This document shows positions 1-5,258 of a stretch of 10,172 nucleotides of DNA, one piece after another. A model generated the notes under the pieces. The model was given only the letters and a program-made list of their open reading frames with translations. It searched no databases and had not been told where the DNA came from. The translations under genes were made by a program, and so were the position numbers. The stretch spans positions 1-10,172 of the forward strand of contig CAZJUO010000040.1 in the NCBI GenBank assembly GCA_964549245.1, given 5' to 3'. Position 1 is the first letter of the stretch. Every line of letters starts with the position of its first letter. The stretch is from CAZJUO01 sp964549245 (lineage in GTDB: Bacteria > Patescibacteriota > Patescibacteriia > UBA10025 > JAHIVO01).

Positions 1-33
1 GGCGGACTTTCCCGAAAGACAGGACGAGGTTCG
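1..33 (-). repeat. Left arm of a 33-bp (or longer) exact inverted repeat
   Basis: Positions 1-33 are the exact reverse complement of 1487-1519. The match stops at 34, and its other limit is unknown because it reaches the window edge. Here it lies inside the recombinase coding sequence (residues LVLSFGKVR). It contains a small dyad, CTTTC-CC-GAAAG at 7-18. Confidence 0.95.
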
Positions 34-1426
34 AGCCAAAGATTTCTTTGGCCGCGACCTTTTTCGCATTTAGGTCGCTCTCCCGCGCGATTTTCGGCAG
101 CTCTGCTGCCTTATTTATCCATTTCCTCATCGGTTCGACCCAGCCAGTCCGCTTTTGTTCAAGACGGGCTATTTTCTCCGTCAGCGACTTTTTCTCGCCT
201 AAGAGATCGGCTTTCTTCTCCACATACGTCTCTCGGTCAATATCCTGCTCCAGGTAGCTGTCCAGAAGCCGCTGGAGCTTGGTTTCTATTGTCGTAATGG
301 TATCTTTCGTCTCTTGAACAAAAGCGACAGAGGAATGGGCGGACTGGGTAATATCTTGCTCTAATTGATTTAACAGGCTGTCCGCCCAATCAGATCTCAA
401 AGAAAATTTTTGTAAGAGCGGGGTGATTTGATTATCCAATGCTTCCTGCCTGATACACGGCTCGTTACATTTAATAGCTTTGGACTTTTTCGTACATCGG
501 TAATAGACATAGTGGTGCTCGTTGCCGTTTTTTTGGTGTTTTACTTTGGCTTCGCCGGTAATCATGAAGTTGCAGGTAGCACAGCGAAGCAGACCGCAAT
601 AAGGTTGCGGCTCGTTCTTGGTTTTGTGGTGCGGTCTGCTTTTTTGCTTCAATACTTCCTGCACCTTATCAAAAATTTTCTTTGAGATGACTGGCTGGTG
701 CTTTCCCTCGTACAATTCGCCTGCGTAAGAAAATAAACCTATGTAAAAAGGATTGGAAAGGATAAAAGAAATTCTGTCTCGTTTTTTGGCAATGCCGTTG
801 CGGGACTTTATTCCATGCCGCGCCAAAAAGTCGGAAATATCATCCAGGGTAGAACTTCCCTCTGCGTACAGTTCAAATGCCTGACGCACGACGCTGGCTT
901 GCTGCTTGTCCACGACTACTGTTTTGGTGCGGAGGTCGTTTAAGTAGCCAATCGGCGCTATGCCGGAAAACTCACCACGTCTGGCTTTTTGGCGCAATCC
1001 TCGTTTCACGTTTTCGCTTAATGAATCCACATAGTATTTACTCTGCCCAAAAGCAATGTTGAGCATGAATTTGCCTTGCGGCGTACTCTCAAACCAAAAC
1101 TGGGGGAATTTCAGAGCCGCAAGCTGTCCAGTGTCCAAAAGGTAAATTATGCGCCCGCCATCCACCGAGTTGCGCGCCAAGCGGTCAGGATGCCAGCTCA
1201 CGATGCCCTGCGCCTCGCCTTTTTCTATTCTCGTCAGCATTTCATTAAATATTCGGCGCCCGGGCATTTTTGCCGATTTCTTTTCCACTAATTCCTCAAT
1301 GATGTGCAGTCCTTCCTTTTTGGCAAAGGCGCGCAATTCCACGATCTGCGCTTCAATGCTCAAAACCTGTTTATCTTCCACATCAGTGGACTTGCGGGCG
1401 TAGAGAAAAAACTTTTGGTTGGTCAT
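1..1426 (-). CDS. Large serine recombinase (resolvase/invertase family), 3' end cut by window edge
   Basis: DNA integrase/recombinase that would cut and rejoin att-type sites through a phosphoserine link. The frame is open from ATG at 1426 to the left edge (475 codons, no stop), so the C-terminus is missing. Visible parts: resolvase catalytic domain about residues 5-145, with YARKS (probable nucleophile Ser13) and PDRLARN (79-85, the conserved arginines); a 'Recombinase' DNA-binding domain about 155-260; a zinc beta-ribbon about 275-330 with Cys277, Cys282, Cys285, Cys311, Cys320 and Cys324; a Glu/Lys-rich probable coiled coil about 370-425; then a GSNLVLSFGK segment typical of the C-terminal end of this family. 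There is no clear Shine-Dalgarno before the ATG. It points away from the neighbouring tRNA-Glu gene, and fragments of the same sequence lie inverted between its start and that tRNA. Family assignment is firm; whether it is an integrase, transposase or invertase is not decided by sequence. Confidence 0.93.
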   Translation of the reverse strand, partial: MTNQKFFLYARKSTDVEDKQVLSIEAQIVELRAFAKKEGLHIIEELVEKKSAKMPGRRIFNEMLTRIEKGEAQGIVSWHPDRLARNSVDGGRIIYLLDTGQLAALKFPQFWFESTPQGKFMLNIAFGQSKYYVDSLSENVKRGLRQKARRGEFSGIAPIGYLNDLRTKTVVVDKQQASVVRQAFELYAEGSSTLDDISDFLARHGIKSRNGIAKKRDRISFILSNPFYIGLFSYAGELYEGKHQPVISKKIFDKVQEVLKQKSRPHHKTKNEPQPYCGLLRCATCNFMITGEAKVKHQKNGNEHHYVYYRCTKKSKAIKCNEPCIRQEALDNQITPLLQKFSLRSDWADSLLNQLEQDITQSAHSSVAFVQETKDTITTIETKLQRLLDSYLEQDIDRETYVEKKADLLGEKKSLTEKIARLEQKRTGWVEPMRKWINKAAELPKIARESDLNAKKVAAKEIFGSNLVLSFGKVR

Positions 1427-1435
1427 ATATTTTGC

Positions 1436-1464
1436 ATTTAATTATTAAAATGAAAACGAGACAA
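1436..1464 (-). promoter_or_regulatory. Weak candidate promoter of the recombinase
   Basis: On the minus strand, TTGTCT (1459-1464) and TTAAAT (1436-1441) are separated by 17 bases and lie just before the ATG at 1426. The -10 matches consensus at only 4 of 6 bases and the region is AT-rich, so chance is a real alternative. The putative -35 falls inside the recombinase-derived patch at 1453-1471. A transcript from here would have almost no leader, which fits the missing ribosome binding site. Confidence 0.3.
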
Positions 1465-1674
1465 AATTTCTAAATCGCGCGGGAGGCGAACCTCGTCCTG
1501 TCTTTCGGGAAAGTCCGCCCTCAAATAAATTTCCGCCCACAAAGACACTGGTTTGCCCTACCCAGCGCCAGAGAAAAAATCCGAGAAAATTCTGAAAGTT
1601 GTGTATTGGTACCGCGTGTGGGATTCGAACCCACGATTTCCTGGATGAGAACCAGGTGTCCTAGGCCAGACTAG
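1453..1674 (+). pseudogene. Collapsed remnant of a recombinase gene, running into the tRNA antisense strand
   Basis: Three neighbouring segments match the intact recombinase on the other strand, in gene order: 1453-1471 matches 767-785 at 18 of 19 bases (codons around KRDRIS); 1472-1485 matches 80-93 exactly (IARE); 1487-1519 matches 1-33 exactly (NLVLSFGKVR). Relative to the intact gene, about 670 bp and then about 46 bp are missing at the joins. The last two pieces share the gene's reading frame across a 15-codon in-frame loss. A TAA at 1471-1473 cuts the frame from anything upstream. From 1474 the frame stays open through a tail including HWFALPSAREKIRENSES and VLVPRVGFEPT, and stops at TAG 1672-1674 inside the tRNA complement. 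That type of ending is typical of recombinases whose gene abuts a tRNA integration site. No product is expected. The pieces and their order are seen directly; the deletion history is inferred. Confidence 0.7.
1487..1519 (+). repeat. Right arm of the 33-bp inverted repeat
   Basis: Exact reverse complement of 1-33, in the same reading frame as the recombinase but on the plus strand. The dyad appears as CTTTC-GG-GAAAG at 1502-1513. It lies between the recombinase start and tRNA-Glu. The arms are separated by about 1.45 kb holding nearly the whole recombinase gene. Confidence 0.95.
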
Positions 1675-1685
1675 ACGAACGCGGC
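1607..1685 (-). tRNA. tRNA-Glu (anticodon CTC), CCA encoded
   Basis: Full cloverleaf on the minus strand: acceptor GCCGCGT (1679-1685) with ACGCGGT (1611-1617), D-arm starting GTCTAG and closing with AGGAC, anticodon stem CCTGG/CCAGG around loop TTCTCAT, T-arm GTGGG-TTCGAAT-CCCAC, discriminator A at 1610, and CCA at 1607-1609. Anticodon CTC reads GAG. The elements follow bacterial tRNA-Glu closely, with a slightly longer D-loop (total 79 nt with CCA). The first acceptor pair is G1-U72, where G-C is usual. The recombinase remnant abuts the 3' end, so this is a likely integration target. Confidence 0.95.
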
Positions 1686-1703
1686 CTGTTTTTTGTTCTC
1701 ACT

Positions 1704-1732
1704 ATTCTAATGTAAAAAAATAAAGACGTCAA
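1704..1732 (-). promoter_or_regulatory. Promoter of tRNA-Glu
   Basis: Minus-strand TTGACG (1727-1732, 5 of 6 to the -35 consensus) and TAGAAT (1704-1709, 5 of 6 to the -10 consensus) with an exact 17-base AT-rich spacer. Transcription would start near 1697, about 12 bases before the mature tRNA 5' end at 1685. Position and spacing make it convincing. Confidence 0.75.
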
Positions 1733-1808
1733 GACTGCCTACACTGAAAAAATCTAACCATGAAAAGCCGTTAGTGACATTTCATAAGGCGTAAATCTTG
1801 ACTATAAT

Positions 1809-1985
1809 TTAATTCTTGCGCTGCAGTTCAAAATAGATGGCCGCCAAAAATGAAGCAGTGGACAGCTGCAAATAAAAGCTTGAGGGGATGATAATCACTT
1901 CATTTCGTACTTCTGTAAAAAAACCGAAAATACCGCACATTAAACCAAACACGGCAAAAGCAATCGGAATGTATTTACTTTTCAT
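1809..1985 (-). CDS. Small hypothetical membrane protein, 58 residues, two helices
   Basis: Function not recognised. ATG at 1985, TAA at 1809-1811. The product starts MKSKYIPIAFAVFGLMCG. It has two hydrophobic stretches, about residues 5-23 and 39-53, joined by a short polar loop TEVRNEV, and ends with the charged tail FELQRKN. The N-terminus is basic, so it could insert as a helical hairpin in the cytoplasmic membrane. Support for a real gene is strong for its size: AAAGGGGGTGA (1996-2006), a near-perfect Shine-Dalgarno, lies 10 bases before the start, and a sigma70-like promoter precedes that. It lies downstream of gap on the same strand but has its own promoter, so it is probably a separate transcription unit. 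It is the only gene here with a strong ribosome binding site. Confidence 0.72.
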   Translation of the reverse strand: MKSKYIPIAFAVFGLMCGIFGFFTEVRNEVIIIPSSFYLQLSTASFLAAIYFELQRKN

Positions 1986-1995
1986 TGTATCAGTG

Positions 1996-2006
1996 TCACC
2001 CCCTTT
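1996..2006 (-). promoter_or_regulatory. Strong Shine-Dalgarno of the 58-residue gene
   Basis: AAAGGGGGTGA on the minus strand matches the anti-SD complement AAGGAGGTGA at all but one base and lies 10 bases before ATG 1985. Its first three bases overlap the adjoining inverted repeat, so folding of the leader could affect access. Confidence 0.8.
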
Positions 2007-2031
2007 CTAAATATTTAGGAGTATTTAGAAA
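2004..2031 (-). promoter_or_regulatory. Perfect 10-bp inverted repeat in the leader: operator or hairpin candidate
   Basis: TTTCTAAATA (2004-2013) and TATTTAGAAA (2022-2031) are exact reverse complements around an 8-base spacer. A 12-bp perfect palindrome CTAAATATTTAG (2007-2018) overlaps it. It sits between the predicted transcription start (about 2035) and the Shine-Dalgarno, where a repressor site or an RNA hairpin would act. There is no U-tract after it in the direction of transcription, so a terminator is unlikely. Confidence 0.5.
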
Positions 2032-2041
2032 TAACGCTTAT

Positions 2042-2070
2042 AGTATACTATTTATTTCAGCTTCTGACAA
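2042..2070 (-). promoter_or_regulatory. Promoter of the 58-residue gene, inside the 3' end of gap
   Basis: Minus-strand TTGTCA (2065-2070, 5 of 6) and TATACT (2042-2047, 5 of 6) with a 17-base spacer. The -35 lies within the last codons of gap, and the -10 lies just after its stop. The expected start is near 2035, giving a leader of about 50 bases with an inverted repeat and a strong ribosome binding site. Confidence 0.65.
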
Positions 2071-3047
2071 ATACGCACCAGGGTATTGGTATAGCCCCAT
2101 TCATTGTCATACCAGGCAATGATTTTCAATAAATCGCCGTCAATAACCTTGGTTAATCCCAGATCAACGATAGAAGCATGCGGATTGCCGATAATATCGG
2201 AGGAAACCAAAGGTTCTTCAGTAATGGCCATAATGCCCTTGAAGCGCTCTTCTTTGGCTGCTGCACGAAAAGCCTCGTTGACTTCTTCGACAGTTGTTTT
2301 TTTCTTGAGCATGGCTGTGATGTCTGACAGGGAAACGACCGGCGTAGGTACGCGGATGGCCATGCCATCGAACAGGTTTGTTAATTCAGGGATGGTTTTG
2401 GTAGTGGCAATGGCCGCGCCGGTGGTAGTAGGGACGATATTTTGCGCCGCGGCTCTGGCCCGCCGCAGGTCCTTATGCGGCCCGTCAACCAGATTTTGGT
2501 CAGCTGTATACGAATGAACCGTGGTCATAGCTGCTTTATGAACACCGAAAGTATCAGTCAACACCTTCATTACCGGGGAAATGCAGTTGGTAGTGCACGA
2601 GGCGTTGGAAATAATCTCCTGGCCGCGCAATGAATCATCGTTAACGCCAATGACAAAGGTGTCTACCCCCCCGCCTTTGGCCGGAGCTGAAATCACTACT
2701 TTCCTAGCGCCGGCTTTCAGATGAGCAGAAGCGGTTTCCCTGGTACGGAAATGCCCGGTTGATTCAATAACCACATCCACCTGCAGTTTTTTCCAAGGCA
2801 GCTTGGACGGATCTTTTTCGGCAAAGACCGTATATTTTTTCCCGGCAACCGTGATACCTTCATCATCAGCTGATACGTCCTTGCGATACCTGCCATACAC
2901 CGTATCGTACTGCAGTAAATGCGCTAACGTTTTATTATCGGTCAGGTCATTCAAGCCGACGATCTCGATGTTATCTTCTTCGCTGGCTACTTTGAAAGCC
3001 GCCCTGCCGATCCTCCCAAAACCATTGATGGCTAATCGTATTGACAT
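2052..3047 (-). CDS. gap: Glyceraldehyde-3-phosphate dehydrogenase, type I
   Basis: Oxidises glyceraldehyde-3-phosphate with NAD+ and phosphate to 1,3-bisphosphoglycerate in the cytoplasm. 331 residues, normal for the family. The Rossmann nucleotide-binding motif NGFGRIGR is at 8-15 and the NDL motif at 33-35, where Asp34 suggests NAD+ rather than NADP+ preference. Catalytic Cys151 lies in SNASCTTNC (148-155), with partner His178 in TTVHSYTADQN and a C-terminal WYDNEWGYTN substrate/fold motif. It is last in the glycolytic trio tpiA-fba-gap, 28 bases after fba. There is no Shine-Dalgarno before ATG 3047; the upstream bases are AT-rich and end in ATACT. The stop region carries a promoter for the next gene. 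pgk, which often adjoins gap, is not in the window. Confidence 0.98.
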   Translation of the reverse strand: MSIRLAINGFGRIGRAAFKVASEEDNIEIVGLNDLTDNKTLAHLLQYDTVYGRYRKDVSADDEGITVAGKKYTVFAEKDPSKLPWKKLQVDVVIESTGHFRTRETASAHLKAGARKVVISAPAKGGGVDTFVIGVNDDSLRGQEIISNASCTTNCISPVMKVLTDTFGVHKAAMTTVHSYTADQNLVDGPHKDLRRARAAAQNIVPTTTGAAIATTKTIPELTNLFDGMAIRVPTPVVSLSDITAMLKKKTTVEEVNEAFRAAAKEERFKGIMAITEEPLVSSDIIGNPHASIVDLGLTKVIDGDLLKIIAWYDNEWGYTNTLVRICQKLK

Positions 3048-3075
3048 AGTATTGTAATATTACTTATTAAGCTGG

Positions 3076-3945
3076 TTATTTAATTTTTCCGGCACTGCCA
3101 AAAATTTGCAGTTTTTTCGTGACAATATCCTCGATAGCACGGATCGAAGGGGTTAAGATCAACCGGGGGTCAAATACTTCCGGGCTGCCGATCAATTCTT
3201 TGCGCAGTGCGTCAGTAAAAGCCAAGCGCAATTCAGTATCAATATTGATAATGGCAATCCCCCGCTTGATGCCTTCCTTAATTTGCTCATCCGGCAAGCC
3301 CGAGGCGCCATGCAGTACCAGCGGCGTATCAGGGATAAGCTGCTGTATCTGGGCTAACCGTTTGAGGTCAAGGCCAGGATTACCTTTTTGCATTTTCATG
3401 ATACCGTGCACATTACCGACAGCAACAGCTAAAGTGTCCACTTCGGTTTTTTTGACAAATTCCTCGGCTTCTTCCGGCTTGGTCATCAGCGCTTTGCGCT
3501 CTTCCGGAGCCACTTCTTCCAATCCCTTGACCACGCCCAACTCCCCCTGTACCAAAACTCCTTTCTGGTGCGCGTAGTCAACCGCTTGCCTGGTCAAAAT
3601 AACATTTTCCATAAAAGGCACATCTGAAGCGTCCATCATAATGGACGAAAATCCCGCGCGGATGCATTCCGCCACCGAACGAAAGCTTTTCCCGTGATCC
3701 AAATGCAAAGCTACGGGGATCTTGCCTGTTTCCACTGAAGCGATAGCCTGGACTATCGAGGTAATAGCTTTCAGGCCGGCGTACTGAATGCTCGTTTCTG
3801 ATACCTGCAAAATAGCCGGGGATTTCAGCTTGACCGCCGCTCGGACTACGCCCAAGGTGGTTTCCAGGTTCTCAATATTAAAAGCTCCGAGAGCGTACTT
3901 CTTCTTTTTTGCGTCTTTAATTAATTCTGACAAATGGACTAGCAT
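3076..3945 (-). CDS. fba: Class II fructose-1,6-bisphosphate aldolase
   Basis: Zinc-dependent cleavage of fructose-1,6-bisphosphate to dihydroxyacetone phosphate and glyceraldehyde-3-phosphate (or the reverse). 289 residues, the size of the shorter class II (gatY/kbaY/fbaA-like) enzymes. TIM-barrel motifs: HLDHGKS with Asp83 (catalytic) and His84 (zinc ligand); GELG at 134-137 with Glu135; VGNVHG with zinc ligand His180; LHGASG at 211-216 with zinc ligand His212; NIDTELR from Asn234, binding phosphate. The close relatives tagatose-bisphosphate aldolases cannot be excluded by motif alone, but placement between tpiA and gap supports fructose-bisphosphate. It starts 12 bases after tpiA with no Shine-Dalgarno, only an AT-rich stretch ending in TATACT before the ATG. 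Confidence 0.95.
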   Translation of the reverse strand: MLVHLSELIKDAKKKKYALGAFNIENLETTLGVVRAAVKLKSPAILQVSETSIQYAGLKAITSIVQAIASVETGKIPVALHLDHGKSFRSVAECIRAGFSSIMMDASDVPFMENVILTRQAVDYAHQKGVLVQGELGVVKGLEEVAPEERKALMTKPEEAEEFVKKTEVDTLAVAVGNVHGIMKMQKGNPGLDLKRLAQIQQLIPDTPLVLHGASGLPDEQIKEGIKRGIAIINIDTELRLAFTDALRKELIGSPEVFDPRLILTPSIRAIEDIVTKKLQIFGSAGKIK

Positions 3946-3957
3946 AGTATATAAATA

Positions 3958-4731
3958 TTAGGCGATAAATAATTCAATAATTTTTTGAAACTCTTCCCCG
4001 TCACGGCTGGCACTGCCTACCAGCACTCCCCCAATATCTTCCATAGCCGCAAATCCCGCGGCATTTTCCGAACGAATCGAGCCTCCGTATATGATGGGCA
4101 TCGAAGCGGCGATCTGCTCGTTGCATATTTCTTTTACCGTGTGGCGTATCAGTTTATGTACCACCTGCGCTTCTTCGGGGCTGTCTGCCTGGTGGCTCGT
4201 ATTGCGCGGATTGGAACTGATGGCCCAGATCGGCTCATAAGCAATAATGATATTTTTGGCTTCGGGCAAAGGAATCTCATGCAGGGCCCGGCTGACTTTT
4301 TCACTCACCACCTGCTTGGTCTGCCCAGCCTCTTTTTCCTCAAATGTTTCTCCCAAACAAAGAATGGGTGAAAGCTTATACTGCAGGGCTATCTGGAGTT
4401 TTTTGTTGATCATGGCGTCATCTTCTGAAAATATCCGCCGGCGCTCCGAATGGCCGATGATTACATACTTACAGCCGCTATCAGCCAGTTGCCGTGCCGA
4501 AACTTCCCCCGTATACGCCCCGCGGGCCTCCCAGAAACAGTTTTGCGCGCCGATTGACAACCCTTTTTCTGCCTTAGTTTGTACATCACTGATAGCCACA
4601 AAAGAAGGGCAGATAATAATATGGGCTTTGCGGATCATACTGGCTGTCGGCTGGAAATGCGAAAAAAACCTATCGATGGCAGAACCATCCATGTTCATTT
4701 TCCAGTTGGCAATAATATATGGTTTTTTCAT
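3958..4731 (-). CDS. tpiA: Triosephosphate isomerase with unusual loop 6
   Basis: Interconverts dihydroxyacetone phosphate and glyceraldehyde-3-phosphate, linking the products of fba to gap. 257 residues. Catalytic residues are present: Asn9 and Lys11 in ANWKMN, His94 in IIGHSERR, Glu146 in AYEPIWA, and the phosphate-binding YGGSI (about 195-199). The lid after Glu146 departs from the usual P-x-W-A-I-G-T-G: here it reads WAISSNPRNTSHQADSPEEA, lacking the GTG and about six residues longer than in common enzymes. It follows the COG2426-type gene by 9 bases and precedes fba by 12. No Shine-Dalgarno is visible; the start is preceded by a run of T. Confidence 0.96.
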   Translation of the reverse strand: MKKPYIIANWKMNMDGSAIDRFFSHFQPTASMIRKAHIIICPSFVAISDVQTKAEKGLSIGAQNCFWEARGAYTGEVSARQLADSGCKYVIIGHSERRRIFSEDDAMINKKLQIALQYKLSPILCLGETFEEKEAGQTKQVVSEKVSRALHEIPLPEAKNIIIAYEPIWAISSNPRNTSHQADSPEEAQVVHKLIRHTVKEICNEQIAASMPIIYGGSIRSENAAGFAAMEDIGGVLVGSASRDGEEFQKIIELFIA

Positions 4732-4740
4732 AAAAAACGG

Positions 4741-5238
4741 TTAAAACAATGAAGCTATTCCTACCGTAGTTATGGTTACGATAACTCCGGAAATGCAAAC
4801 GCCCAAACAAACGGCCGGCCACGACCTGGAAAACGGGATACCAAACAAAAACGCCGCCGCTGAACCAGTCCAGGCTCCAGTTATGGGCAGCGGAATGGCT
4901 ACGAACAAAACCAAAGCAATAAACCGCCCGTACTTTTGGGATTTACTAATAAATCTTTTTCTGGTTCTGGTAAAAACCCACTCAAAAAAACGGTCAAACG
5001 CCCGTGAGTGTTTTCTTAAAAATCGGGCCACGGGATCAAGAAACAGCAACAGAAAGATAGCCGGAATAATATTTCCGATCACCGCCCATAGGTACGCCGA
5101 CCACCAGCTTAGATCAAAAGTCGTGATAGCCAGAGGTATGGCCGCTCGCAACTCCGCTATGGGCAACATAGCTATCAAAAGTGTAGCCACTTCAGGAGGG
5201 AAATTGTTAAACAACGCAGCGTAATCTATACTAAACAT
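4741..5238 (-). CDS. COG2426-type membrane protein (putative small multidrug export family)
   Basis: 165 residues, mostly hydrophobic, resembling the Sm_multidrug_ex family (PF06695), whose transport role is only putative. About four membrane-spanning or re-entrant segments: roughly 16-38, 48-70, 103-133 and 138-162. Family-like motifs are AELRAAIP (28-35), with a charged Glu-Arg pair inside the first hydrophobic region, and IPLPITGAWTG (115-125). A basic cytosolic loop with FTRTRKRF lies at 89-96. The ATG at 5238 has only AAGG almost touching it, too close for a normal ribosome binding site. It lies between the carboxypeptidase gene and tpiA in the same transcriptional direction. The family call is by motif memory; substrate unknown. 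Confidence 0.8.
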   Translation of the reverse strand: MFSIDYAALFNNFPPEVATLLIAMLPIAELRAAIPLAITTFDLSWWSAYLWAVIGNIIPAIFLLLFLDPVARFLRKHSRAFDRFFEWVFTRTRKRFISKSQKYGRFIALVLFVAIPLPITGAWTGSAAAFLFGIPFSRSWPAVCLGVCISGVIVTITTVGIASLF

Positions 5239-5258
5239 ACCTTATTTTAATCCTTTTG

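Noticed and set aside
48..1403. Several short plus-strand open frames
   Set aside because: They lie opposite the recombinase, which keeps one uninterrupted minus-strand frame of 475 codons with catalytic and zinc-ribbon motifs.
1740..1800. Possible terminator hairpin (GCC/GGC with T-run) after the 58-residue gene
   Set aside because: The stem is only about four pairs with a long loop and no proper U-tract; not convincing.
2104..2517. Plus-strand open frame of 137 codons opposite gap
   Set aside because: Antisense shadow of the conserved GAPDH coding sequence.
3054..3063. Palindrome GTAATATTAC between fba and gap as an operator
   Set aside because: Ten AT-rich bases inside a 28-base gap; likely chance, with no second copy seen at the other operon junctions.
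4247..4744. Plus-strand open frame of 165 codons opposite tpiA
   Set aside because: It is fully antisense to a gene with all catalytic motifs, and its translation shows no recognisable family pattern.
4772..5224. Plus-strand open frame of 150 codons opposite the COG2426-type gene
   Set aside because: It mirrors a gene with clear membrane-helix pattern and family motifs; no motif of its own.
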